Source: DATNPH01 sp036703315
Lineage (GTDB): Bacteria; Cyanobacteriota; Cyanobacteriia; Cyanobacteriales; Coleofasciculaceae
Assembly: GCA_036703315.1 (NCBI GenBank)
Contig: DATNPH010000146.1
Span: forward strand, 124,001 to 188,000
Direction of reading: 5' to 3'
Length of the DNA: 64,000 nucleotides
In this document: positions 1-8,095 of the stretch, one piece after another
How positions within the stretch are numbered: the first letter of the stretch is position 1
Layout: each line of letters starts with the position of its first letter
Notes under the pieces: generated by a model
Seen by the model: only the letters and a program-made list of their open reading frames with translations
The model's database searches: none
What the model was told of the DNA's origin: nothing
Program-made: the position numbers and the translations under genes

Positions 1-618
1 AGTTAAATTAATGCACTTCCCTTTGGGATCGCATCCACGATAACTAAGATTTCCTGTACCGTTGACTCCTGACCAAGAATCTGTATTGCCAATAGTGATT
101 GTCCAGTCGCCATTACTGAGGGTTTGTGAGTTACTTGGGTTTTTCGGGGTAGCGTCTCCAAGGATTTCCATCTTTGTAATAATGGATTCTTTGCGAGTTT
201 TGCCACAGGGTTCAGCACTTTGACAATCATTGATTGAAACCAGTTCATAAGAGACGCGAACTTTCTTATTTAGGAAAGTTTTTTCCTTTGTACAGATCTC
301 AAAATCTGCACCAACATCATGCTTGATGTTGTTTTCATCTATTAATGTGACATAGCACATCAAATCACCATTTACCATACTTTTGACGATGCCAATTTTT
401 GGTTGTTGGCGTGATGTTTGCTTAGTTTGGTCAGCCTTGGTTGAGGTATTGGCTTGAGGCTTAACCGAAGGATTAGATTTAAGCTCAACAGTATTGGCTG
501 GTGCTTCCTTGGGGGCATAAGCTTGTGTCTTACTAGGGCTGATCATTCCGAGTAAGCAACTAGCGATCGCGATTGTTGAAATCAGATTCTTTGAGGTAGA
601 AATTTTGATGCCAATCAT
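1..618 (-). CDS. Secreted protein of unknown function, C-terminus cut by the window edge
   Basis: A continuous 206-codon frame runs from an ATG at 618 to base 1 without a stop, so the gene continues beyond the window. The N-terminus (MIGIKISTSKNLISTIAIAS, then CLLGMISPSKTQAYA) looks like a signal peptide, followed by a Thr/Gln/Lys-rich low-complexity stretch (about residues 35-70) and a Cys-containing globular part with four to six cysteines that could form disulfides in the periplasm. I do not recognise the family. A shorter open frame at 3-248 in another register is a shadow: the frame chosen here is longer, has a signal peptide and stays open to the edge. No clear ribosome site is visible before the ATG. 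Confidence 0.65.
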   Translation of the reverse strand, partial: MIGIKISTSKNLISTIAIASCLLGMISPSKTQAYAPKEAPANTVELKSNPSVKPQANTSTKADQTKQTSRQQPKIGIVKSMVNGDLMCYVTLIDENNIKHDVGADFEICTKEKTFLNKKVRVSYELVSINDCQSAEPCGKTRKESIITKMEILGDATPKNPSNSQTLSNGDWTITIGNTDSWSGVNGTGNLSYRGCDPKGKCINLT

Positions 619-815
619 GTTGCTGTTCTGTAATCTGAAAATAGGGAATGGGGAACGGGGAACAGAGATTTTCTGCGCAACGTTAATTTCATCTTCAACG
701 GATTGCAACTGATTTTCGGATTTCACAAGCTAGGGAAGGGAAAGTTGCTTGGTTTGAATCATCTAGGTATAAATAAGGCTAGGCATTCCGCTCCGCCTTC
801 TTGACTTGCATAACG
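619..815. repeat. Intergenic spacer with G-rich short repeat
   Basis: The spacer between two divergent genes. Around 640-668 it carries a near-tandem repeat of the type ggggaac (gggaatggggaacggggaac). The same style of short G/A-rich repeat is seen in dispersed cyanobacterial repeat families. No convincing promoter hexamers can be assigned. Confidence 0.4.
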
Positions 816-2099
816 ATGACAACCCAACCCGATTCTCCTGAAACCCGTCCACCTGTAGATAGCCCAAATAGTGCCAGTGATAATGGTGCCGCCCTCGATA
901 ACCCTGCCAAGGGAAAAGCTCTGGCAGAAGTGATACCAAGTCCACAGCACAATCATCTGTCTGTCCTGTCACTAGCCAATCGCACTAACCAACGGACTGC
1001 TAATGCCCCTGCTTCCCTGATTACCGTCATCGCCATCGCTCTCCTAATCGTGGGATTAACGATTGGTAACTTCTGGATTGGGATGTCGGGAGCAATTGTT
1101 AGCTTGCTGGTGTCGGTGCCCGTGATTTTGCCACCGTTGCAGAAAGCAGTGATTGAATCCCTATCCCCCCAAGAGCGATCGCAAGTCATTGCGGTTTTTG
1201 GACTGGTTGCAGGACTGATCGGACTGGCATTCCTAACGGGTGTCACTCGACGTTTTGACCAATTGCTTAACCGCATCAATGCCGACGCAATTGGCTCGCT
1301 GGCTGAATGGACAGGAGCCTTAGGGCAAATTCTCATCGCCGTTCTAGCTGTCTACATTGCTTGGCGACAATATATTATTTCTAAAGACTTGACCATACAG
1401 CAAAATACGATTACCCAACAGCAAACCATTGATTCTTACTTTCAGGGTGTCTCTGAGCTGGCATTGGATAACGAAGGCTTGCTAGAAGACTGGCCTCAGG
1501 AGCGGGCATTTTCTGAAGGACGTACTGCCGCTATCCTCGGCAGTGTAGACGCTCAGGGTAAAGCGAAAGTTCTGCGGTTTCTGTCCCAGTCCCGATTGTT
1601 AACGCCGCTGAAACGCGATCGCCATTTGGGTCGTCCTATGCTCGATGGTAACGGGGGTTATCTAGAAGACCGAGACTATGGTGTGCGTGTGATTGACCTC
1701 AATGTCATGTTGGCAGGAGCAGACCTTTCCGGTACTGATCTACGCTGGACAGAACTGAGCGATGCGAATATGGTTAAAGCCAATCTCAGCCACTGTGACT
1801 TGGTGAAAGCGAACTTAGGGCGAACAATCTTGTACGAAGCTAACCTTGCTGGTGCTGATATGAAGGCAGTCCGCCTGTTCTATGGTTCAGTGGAAACGGC
1901 AACGCCTCGTAGCCGTACTAAACGCCCTAACTACGATACTGGCGAACACACCGGTGCTGTTATCGAAAATGCCAACTTCAGTGGTGCGATGCGGCTTAGT
2001 GAAGAGCAGCGCAAATACTGCTGCTATTGGTGTGGCGAGAAATCCCGAAAGACAATTCCTGGTGGCTGTGATGGAATTCCTAATAAACTAGGTCGATGA
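816..2099 (+). CDS. Pentapeptide-repeat membrane protein
   Basis: Encodes about 427 residues. The frame is open from a TTG at 801, but the ATG at 816 (MTTQPDSPETRPP) is the more likely start. Seen: a polar Pro/Ser/Asn-rich N-terminus, four hydrophobic segments (about residues 65-85, 93-113, 123-142, 170-190), a polar linker, then a short run of pentapeptide repeats of the A(D/N)LxX type (LAGADLSGTDLRW ... KANLSHCDLVKANL) at about 295-345, with a further unit (ENANFSGAM) near the C-terminus, which also carries a Cys-rich CCYWC motif. Pentapeptide repeats form a right-handed quadrilateral beta-helix. Cyanobacteria have many such membrane proteins, nearly all of unknown role. It stands alone; the gene downstream starts 165 bp later on the same strand. 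Confidence 0.85.
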   Translation: MTTQPDSPETRPPVDSPNSASDNGAALDNPAKGKALAEVIPSPQHNHLSVLSLANRTNQRTANAPASLITVIAIALLIVGLTIGNFWIGMSGAIVSLLVSVPVILPPLQKAVIESLSPQERSQVIAVFGLVAGLIGLAFLTGVTRRFDQLLNRINADAIGSLAEWTGALGQILIAVLAVYIAWRQYIISKDLTIQQNTITQQQTIDSYFQGVSELALDNEGLLEDWPQERAFSEGRTAAILGSVDAQGKAKVLRFLSQSRLLTPLKRDRHLGRPMLDGNGGYLEDRDYGVRVIDLNVMLAGADLSGTDLRWTELSDANMVKANLSHCDLVKANLGRTILYEANLAGADMKAVRLFYGSVETATPRSRTKRPNYDTGEHTGAVIENANFSGAMRLSEEQRKYCCYWCGEKSRKTIPGGCDGIPNKLGR

Positions 2100-2263
2100 C
2101 CGAGACGGTATCTGGAAAGTCAAAACTCAAAAGTTTTTTCAAGACGCAATTAATCCTAAGCCCCTAAATTTCTCTATGGGGTTGCACTTCATCCAATACA
2201 CTTCAGCCTTCAGTTTGACTTTCCTAACATCGTCCGGCTCACTGGCTATAGCAATACGACTCC

Positions 2264-3355
2264 ATGAAACAAAGTTTGTCTCGCCTAAAACCTTACCTAC
2301 GCTGGGTCATATTAGGAGCCGTGCTGTTTTTTTTGGCTAGGACACTCAAAGAACACTGGCAGGAAGTAACAGCAATTCGGATTAATGGGCAGGGATGGAT
2401 TTGCCTTGCGATCGCGCTTGTGGTGACCTTATTGGCTCATACTTGGGCAGGATGGGTGTGGAGTTGGATTCTTCGAGAGTTCAAGCAACCGCTGAGTAGC
2501 TTCTGGGTGATCCAGGTTTATTTGAAAACCAATATTGCTAAGTATTTACCTGGAAATGTCTGGCATTACTATGGTCGAATCTCGGCAGTAACAGCAGCAG
2601 GTGTTCCCACCGCAACAGCTACACTAAGCGTTTTATTAGAACCGCTTCTAATGGCTGCTGCTGCTTTGTTAATTGTTCTAGCCAGTAGTCAGCTCCATCA
2701 AAAGCTGTCGCAGAATGCCAATCCTTGGAATTGGCAAGTTTTTTGTTTAGTTGGAGTTTTGCTGAGCCTTCATCCCTGGTTTTTGAACCCAGTGCTTCGA
2801 GTCGTGGGGAAATTAAAAGGAAGCTCAAAAAACTCTACAAGACGCGACGATAAAGTATTTCAAGATTCGGAATTTATCAGTGGAGAAAATCCAAAATCCA
2901 AAACCAGTCGGCAGGACGTTATTGATAGCGAAGCGAACCCTAGGTCAGTGGTACGAAGTTCAATCCGAGAACCGCAAGCTCCAAAAGTTGATCAGGCAGC
3001 TTCCTTTAAGATGGAACGCTATCCTCTCGTACCTATATTAGGAGAAATTGGATTTTTAGTCCTACGAGGTCTAGGATTTTTACTCATATTTGTTGCGCTT
3101 AGTACAGTAAGCTTCAGCCAAATTCCCATGTTATTGAGTGCATTTAGTCTGGCTTGGTTAGCTGGTCTAGTTATTCCTGGTGCACCGGGAGGAATTGGAG
3201 TATTTGAAGCTACTGCGATCGCACTCCTAAATCAATCGTTTTCAACAGGGCTAGTCCTAAGTGTTGTAGCACTCTACCGCTTCATTAGTATTCTGGCAGA
3301 AACGATTGGTGCAGGGATAGCGAGTTTTGACAAATATTTATATGTCAAAAAATAA
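2264..3355 (+). CDS. UPF0104 / lysylphosphatidylglycerol synthase TM-region family membrane protein
   Basis: 363 residues with about seven hydrophobic segments. The motif KTNIAKYLPGNVWHYYGR (about residues 87-104) and the later LVIPGAPGGIGVFEA (about 303-317) are typical of the UPF0104 (PF03706) integral membrane family, related to the flippase domain of MprF and often linked to lipid or glycolipid handling; the substrate here is unknown. Odd: residues about 184-249 form a polar Lys/Ser/Arg-rich insert between two transmembrane segments. Its DNA contains aatccaaaatccaaaac, a repeat seen elsewhere in the window (7811-7872), so the insert looks repeat-derived. The ATG at 2264 fits the first membrane helix well. 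Confidence 0.8.
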   Translation: MKQSLSRLKPYLRWVILGAVLFFLARTLKEHWQEVTAIRINGQGWICLAIALVVTLLAHTWAGWVWSWILREFKQPLSSFWVIQVYLKTNIAKYLPGNVWHYYGRISAVTAAGVPTATATLSVLLEPLLMAAAALLIVLASSQLHQKLSQNANPWNWQVFCLVGVLLSLHPWFLNPVLRVVGKLKGSSKNSTRRDDKVFQDSEFISGENPKSKTSRQDVIDSEANPRSVVRSSIREPQAPKVDQAASFKMERYPLVPILGEIGFLVLRGLGFLLIFVALSTVSFSQIPMLLSAFSLAWLAGLVIPGAPGGIGVFEATAIALLNQSFSTGLVLSVVALYRFISILAETIGAGIASFDKYLYVKK

Positions 3356-3655
3356 TCCTAAATTACTCTTGATTTACTAAAGCTTTTAGAGCTTGTTAAG
3401 CAATATATTTTTCTCTAAATTAAAACTCTAGTTAAATTTTTCTTGGGGGCAAACAAAGTATAATAACCTTGTCCTTTGGTGTGTTAAAACCTTAAATGTG
3501 CTTAGTTTTGATTAATTACATTGCCTTAATAGAATTTTCACTGTATATTATCCTAGATGTTCAAAACCTTTTTATAGGAAGACTATAACTTGCTTTCCTA
3601 TCAAGTCTATGTTTAGGCATAGACGAAGTAGTCAGCGAGATTAAAGATTAAAAAG
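3356..3655. other. AT-rich intergenic region
   Basis: 300 bp of AT-rich DNA with no gene. A TATAAT hexamer is present at 3459-3464, but there is no good -35 box at the right distance, so a promoter for the downstream genes is possible but unproven. Short A/T runs and 'cctatcaagtctatg' near 3598 carry no recognised feature. Confidence 0.4.
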
Positions 3656-3895
3656 ATGAAAATTGGCTCTGATGCCTACAAGGAATTATTCTGCCAAAGC
3701 TTCATAGCAAGCCATCGACCCCATGAGCCGGAACCGCTTCTCTGGTACCAGTTCAACAGCATGAGCCTTGAGCAACTGCTTCATCCACAGCTGCTATCAA
3801 GCCTAGCAACAACCAAACTCCTCATCTGCAAGTTGTTGGCTCAGCATCAGCCTCACTGCCAAGTAGGAATGAGTACGGCACACCAATGCAATTAG
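3656..3895 (+). CDS. Small ORF overlapping the ABC exporter, possibly a truncated gene
   Basis: 79 codons starting at an ATG; its last 10 bases overlap the start of the exporter gene, which suggests translational coupling. The N-terminus (KELFCQSFIASHRPHEPEPL) reminds me of the start of a cyanobacterial ferritin-like/unknown family that begins with a similar LFC-x-SFI-xxH-xPxEPE pattern, but the rest (about residues 45-79, Leu/Gln/His-rich) does not continue that resemblance. It may be the front end of a decayed gene, or a short real protein. A role as a precursor peptide for the adjacent exporter cannot be excluded, but no leader or core pattern is visible. Confidence 0.35.
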   Translation: MKIGSDAYKELFCQSFIASHRPHEPEPLLWYQFNSMSLEQLLHPQLLSSLATTKLLICKLLAQHQPHCQVGMSTAHQCN

Positions 3896-5544
3896 TTTAC
3901 TTTCTCTTGCGTTCTTCCTGGGGTATGGTGGCGATCGCAGTAGTCACCGGATTCCTGAGTGGCAGCAGTAGTGCAGCGCTCATTGCTCTGATTGGAAATA
4001 CCGTAGCTCATAGCACCCCAACGTCCGTCTCATCTATCGCTTGGAGCTTTGTGGGACTGACAGTAGTGGCGCTGATTACCAGTATTATTTCTCAAGTAGT
4101 ACTGATTCGTTTATCTCAGGATGCCGTCTTCCAACTGCGGATGCGACTGAGTCGCCAGATTCTCTCCTCAGAACTGAGTCATTTGGAAGAGCAAGGGGCT
4201 CCTCGACTACTAGCAACCCTCACAGAGGATGTCCAGGCGGTTGCCAATGCTGTTTTTAGGATTCCTTTTCTCTGCTTTGATGTGGCAATTGTTGCCGGTT
4301 GCCTGATCTATATCACATGGCTCTCCTGGACAATATCAGTGCTGGTTTTCGGATTTCTAGCCGTGGCAATGGGAAGTTGCCAGTGGCTCTTGAACAGAGG
4401 AGAAAAAATGCTTGCCCTTGCTCGTGATGAGCAAGACTTACTATTTAGCCGCTTCCGTACTCTTACTGAAGGAATCAAGGAACTCAAGCTGCACTATCAA
4501 CGGCGTCAAGTGTTCCTCTCATCAGACCTTCAATCCACAGCTGCTCAGTTCCGTCGTCACAATGTTGATGGTCTGACCCTGTTTGCAGCAACGGCTAGCT
4601 GGGGTAAACTCTTGTTTTTTTTCGCGGTTGGTTTCATGCTGTTTGCACTGCCCAAACTAATCGCCATCAATTCCCAAGTTCTCTCTAGCTACATCTTGAC
4701 CTTCGCCTACTTGATGCTGCCGATGGACAACATCGTAAGCGACCTTCCCCTATTAAGCAGAGCTAGCGTTGCTTTGCAGAAGATTGAGTCGCTGGGTTTA
4801 TCGTTAGCTAGTCGAGCAGAAGCCTCAACGATTCCACCTGCAATATCATCTTCCTGGCAGCAGATAGAACTTAAAGGTGTAACCTATCCTTATCAGAGAG
4901 AGCAAGAAGACAGCAGCTTTATCCTTGGTCCCATTGACCTGACGCTTCAACCCGGAGAACTGGTATTCATCGTTGGGGGAAATGGCAGTGGGAAATCTAC
5001 TTTAGCCAAGCTGATCACAGGACTCTACATTCCTGAAGCTGGAGAAATTTGGTTAGATGGACAGCTAATTAACCAACAAAACCAAGAGTGGTATCGTCAG
5101 CATTTTTCAGTAGTTTTCTCTGACTACTATCTATTTGATCATCTTCTGGGGTTAGAAAACACTGACTTAGATACTCAAGCCCAACACTACCTAAAGCAGC
5201 TCCAGCTCGATCACAAAGTAAAAGTCGAACAGGGGAGATTTTCCACAATTGCGCTTTCCCAAGGACAGCGTAAACGATTGGCTCTGCTCACAGCTTACTT
5301 GGAAGACCGACCGATTTATCTGTTTGATGAGTGGGCAGCTGACCAAGACCCAGTGTTCAAAGAAATCTTTTATACTCAGTTTTTACCAAAACTCAGGGAT
5401 AGCGGGAAACTGGTTTTAGTCATCAGTCATGACAATCACTATTTTCATCTAGGCGATCGCATCGTACAACTGGACTACGGCAAAGTGAAGTATGATAAGC
5501 TCTGGCACAAATCAGGAGAGTCAAACGGGCAAATTCAGCGGTGA
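3886..5544 (+). CDS. Cyclic-peptide export ABC transporter (SyrD/PvdE type, fused TMD-NBD)
   Basis: 552 residues: six hydrophobic segments in the first ~300 residues, then an ATPase domain with Walker A GGNGSGKSTL (about 365-374), signature LSQGQRKRL and a Walker B variant LFDEWAADQDP. The FDEWAADQDP form is characteristic of the cyclic peptide transporter family (SyrD, PvdE, YojI), which exports siderophores, lipopeptides or microcins across the inner membrane. The start ATG lies inside the end of the preceding small ORF. The amidinotransferase gene follows 111 bp downstream on the same strand, so the two may be co-transcribed. No NRPS, PKS or precursor gene is in the window, so the cargo is unknown. 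Confidence 0.9.
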   Translation: MQLVYFLLRSSWGMVAIAVVTGFLSGSSSAALIALIGNTVAHSTPTSVSSIAWSFVGLTVVALITSIISQVVLIRLSQDAVFQLRMRLSRQILSSELSHLEEQGAPRLLATLTEDVQAVANAVFRIPFLCFDVAIVAGCLIYITWLSWTISVLVFGFLAVAMGSCQWLLNRGEKMLALARDEQDLLFSRFRTLTEGIKELKLHYQRRQVFLSSDLQSTAAQFRRHNVDGLTLFAATASWGKLLFFFAVGFMLFALPKLIAINSQVLSSYILTFAYLMLPMDNIVSDLPLLSRASVALQKIESLGLSLASRAEASTIPPAISSSWQQIELKGVTYPYQREQEDSSFILGPIDLTLQPGELVFIVGGNGSGKSTLAKLITGLYIPEAGEIWLDGQLINQQNQEWYRQHFSVVFSDYYLFDHLLGLENTDLDTQAQHYLKQLQLDHKVKVEQGRFSTIALSQGQRKRLALLTAYLEDRPIYLFDEWAADQDPVFKEIFYTQFLPKLRDSGKLVLVISHDNHYFHLGDRIVQLDYGKVKYDKLWHKSGESNGQIQR

Positions 5545-5655
5545 GGGATTGTGATATCTCGGGAATGTCTGATTAAATACACACTGTCTGCAAGCTGTCC
5601 GCAAAAATTTTTCAGATTAAAGTAAGTGGCGTTGAAAAGTCATCGTGAGGAGTTA

Positions 5656-6774
5656 ATGGATTCAACAATTCAGAAAGTTAGCGAAGGCAATCAGCAAACG
5701 ACTTGTCCAGTTAATTCTTATAATTCCTGGGATCCACTTGAAGAAGTGATTGTGGGTCGGGTAGAGGGAGCGACGATTCCTCCTGCTCATCCTGTAGTCA
5801 CCTTCGACATTCCTAGACAGTCAGCCAGATGGCTGAGGATTTTCGGCGGACTTCGTTACCCAAAGTGGATTATCGACAGAGCGAAAAAGCAGTTAGATGA
5901 GTTCGTTCATATTCTCGAATCCGAAGGCGTTACCGTCCGCCGTCCCGATGTCATAAACTTTGCGACTCGCTACAAGACTCCCTACTGGTCATCCACAGGT
6001 CACTGCATTGCCTGCCCAAGAGATGGATTTATCGTTGTGGGCAATGAAATTATTGAGACACCTATGGCATGGAGAGCGAGATTCTTTGAGTCCTATGCCT
6101 ATCGCTCACTGTTCAAAGAGTACTTTGCTAAAGGTGCGCGCTGGACTTCAGCTCCTAAGCCCGAACTGTTGGATGAACTCTACGACTACAAATACTCAAT
6201 CCCCGAAAAAGGGGAACCAATGCGTTATGTCATCAATGAATTCGAACCCGTGTTTGACGCGGCGGATTTCATTCGTTGTGGCAAGGATATCTTTGTCCAA
6301 AGGAGCAATGTCACAAATGAAGCTGGCATCACTTGGATGAGGCGGCATCTGGGGGATCAATACCAGATTCATGTAATCGAAACCGAGTGTCGCACACCGA
6401 TGCACATTGACTCTACGTTCATGCCGCTTGCGCCAGGTAAGCTATTGGTTAATCCTGACTATATTGACATCAACAAACTGCCGAAGATGTTCAAATCCTG
6501 GGATATTATTGTTGCTCCACCGCCTGATCCTATTCCTAATCCTCTGTCCAAATATATTGCAATGGTCAGCAGTTGGATTAGCTTGAATATGCTGATGCTG
6601 GATGAAAAAAGAGTCATTGTGGAAAAATGCCAGCCATCGATGATCAAGACTCTGGAAGAACATGGTTTCGAGCCAATCCCCTGCTATTTCTACCATTATT
6701 TGTCAGTAGGCGGCTCTTTCCATTGCGCTACTCTTGACATCCGGCGGAGAGGAACATTGCAATCCTACTTCTAG
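5656..6774 (+). CDS. AGAT-type amidinotransferase (glycine amidinotransferase-like)
   Basis: 372 residues from the ATG at 5656, which has a strong gaggag ribosome site at 5646-5651; an upstream in-frame GTG at 5626 is less likely. The sequence follows arginine:glycine amidinotransferase throughout: FDAADFIRCGKDIF (Asp201/Asp204), TPMHID (His250) and the C-terminal GGSFHCATLDIRRRG with the catalytic Cys357, followed by TLQSYF. All three catalytic positions are therefore present. Family members move the amidino group of arginine to an amine: AGAT makes guanidinoacetate, CyrA/AoaA starts cylindrospermopsin and SxtG acts in saxitoxin synthesis. The acceptor here is unknown. Its neighbour is a cyclic-peptide-type exporter; no toxin biosynthetic genes are visible. 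Confidence 0.88.
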   Translation: MDSTIQKVSEGNQQTTCPVNSYNSWDPLEEVIVGRVEGATIPPAHPVVTFDIPRQSARWLRIFGGLRYPKWIIDRAKKQLDEFVHILESEGVTVRRPDVINFATRYKTPYWSSTGHCIACPRDGFIVVGNEIIETPMAWRARFFESYAYRSLFKEYFAKGARWTSAPKPELLDELYDYKYSIPEKGEPMRYVINEFEPVFDAADFIRCGKDIFVQRSNVTNEAGITWMRRHLGDQYQIHVIETECRTPMHIDSTFMPLAPGKLLVNPDYIDINKLPKMFKSWDIIVAPPPDPIPNPLSKYIAMVSSWISLNMLMLDEKRVIVEKCQPSMIKTLEEHGFEPIPCYFYHYLSVGGSFHCATLDIRRRGTLQSYF

Positions 6775-6804
6775 AGCGTCGATTCAGTCATAAAGATTTG
6801 GGTG

Positions 6805-6850
6805 AGGACTGTTCATGGTTCATCGTTCATGGTTCATGGCAGTCCACGAC
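6805..6850. repeat. Short tandem repeat gttcatggttcat
   Basis: Between the convergent amidinotransferase and hpnK genes. The unit gttcatggttcat occurs in near-perfect tandem copies (about 6810-6838). It resembles the other dispersed repeats of this genome and has no coding role on either strand. Confidence 0.5.
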
Positions 6851-6927
6851 GGTCAGCGATTACTCAATCGTGTTCTAAGCTGTCGCGCCTACAAGTGCAT
6901 TGTGACAGTTGCTAACAGTGTCGCCGT

Positions 6928-7875
6928 TCAAGGAGAGAACGCCTCTAGATTGTTACAGTTAGTCAGCTCAAACCCATTAGCCGTGAGCAACTCACGCACC
7001 TGTTCACTCCTCCAAGCGGCGAGTTCAGCTTCTCCCGCCCCTGGTGGCCCATTCAGGGGTTCGCCAGGAATAGGGATTGCTGGATGGGAATAAATTTCTA
7101 CAACGTCTGCCTGAATTTGTGGAATCAGCCCTTGTAGGTATTCCTCGGTCATGCGACCACTTTGGAGTAACCCGTAAACGCGATCGCTAAAACAAATTCC
7201 CCTAGATTTCAGCAATCGCTCTCCATAAATGCGTAACCCAGTAAAGGCAAACGACCAGACAAGCTTTGTCATCAAATCGCTTGTATCAAGTTTCAAGGTA
7301 AATCGTAATTCCTCAGACGGCAACCGCATCACCTTGATATTGAATTCCTCAGCCAGTTCACTCAGGATACCTAACACAACTGGATGGGCGTGCAAGTCTA
7401 AGTGACCATCGACATGAGACAGTTTAAGTCCAGTTTGGCGAAACTTTTCCAACTGAGCACGGATTTCTAGGCGTAGTTCTCGACGTGCAGCCCGACTAAA
7501 CTGGTAACGCAAGCCAGCTTTAACTGAGTCATCGGAAAAATTACCCGCTGAGTCAACCAAGTGCGGAATCTCACTGGGAGGCAATGCGGCTTTACCGCAA
7601 ACTAGGACAAGATGCAACCCCACAGCAAGTTTTGGGTGAGCATGTGCGAGTGCGATCGCTTCCTCAGCCGCTTCACCCGTCACCATCAAGCTAGTACTGG
7701 TTAGTACACCTTGTTCATGCGCTTTAATAATTCCTTGATTGACCCCACTAGAGAATCCAAAGTCGTCACCATTGATAATCGCAAATCGTCGGCGCGACTG
7801 AGAAGCGCTAGGGTTTTGGATTTTGCCGTCCTCGGACTTCGTTCGACGGGCGAGTTTTGGATTTTGGATTATCAA
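6928..7875 (-). CDS. hpnK: Hopanoid biosynthesis deacetylase HpnK (ChbG/YdjC family)
   Basis: 315 residues. The ChbG/YdjC-fold deacetylase core begins at about residue 30 with the metal-binding INGDDFGFSSGVN; a second metal motif, HVDGHLDLHAHP, lies near 155, and EIYSHPAIP near the end. In Burkholderia, HpnK removes the acetyl group from N-acetylglucosaminyl-bacteriohopanetetrol; this gene next to hpnJ fits that role. Odd: the first ~28 residues (MIIQNPKLARRTKSEDGKIQ...) are encoded by a dispersed repeat (7811-7872) with 'attttggattttgg' at one end, so the called start lies in the repeat. No other in-frame ATG is evident just before the core, so translation may use a start supplied by the repeat or a rare start codon. 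hpnJ lies 220 bp upstream on the same strand. Confidence 0.88.
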   Translation of the reverse strand: MIIQNPKLARRTKSEDGKIQNPSASQSRRRFAIINGDDFGFSSGVNQGIIKAHEQGVLTSTSLMVTGEAAEEAIALAHAHPKLAVGLHLVLVCGKAALPPSEIPHLVDSAGNFSDDSVKAGLRYQFSRAARRELRLEIRAQLEKFRQTGLKLSHVDGHLDLHAHPVVLGILSELAEEFNIKVMRLPSEELRFTLKLDTSDLMTKLVWSFAFTGLRIYGERLLKSRGICFSDRVYGLLQSGRMTEEYLQGLIPQIQADVVEIYSHPAIPIPGEPLNGPPGAGEAELAAWRSEQVRELLTANGFELTNCNNLEAFSP

Positions 7876-8002
7876 GTTACTTCCTTAAACATTCAGTAGG
7901 GTTGAATATACCAATTTGAGATTTTGAAATCAGGATTGGGGAGAGCTATGCTAACTCCTGTAGAAGTTATAGCCCGCTTAACTTGTATATCTATCGCTAA
8001 GG

Positions 8003-8067
8003 TAGTCATTAGTCAGCAGTCCTAGCCCTTACTAATGACTAATGACTAATGACTAATGACTAATAAC
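8003..8067. repeat. Palindromic tandem repeat (taatgact units)
   Basis: Between hpnJ and hpnK. gtcattagtcagcagtc is followed by five direct copies of (t)aatgacta, giving an inverted-repeat plus tandem-repeat structure. It can fold into a long hairpin on either strand and could end transcription or stabilise mRNA, but it is more likely one copy of a dispersed repeat family. Confidence 0.6.
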
Positions 8068-8095
8068 TTTCATCCACTACCGCCAATCCAGAATC

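Noticed and set aside
3..248. Open frame of 81 codons on the minus strand
   Set aside because: Another minus-strand frame is open from an ATG at 618 to the edge and has a signal peptide; this one is a shadow.
6815..7093. Open frame of 92 codons on the plus strand
   Set aside because: It overlaps the 3' end of hpnK in the antisense direction and shows no family pattern.
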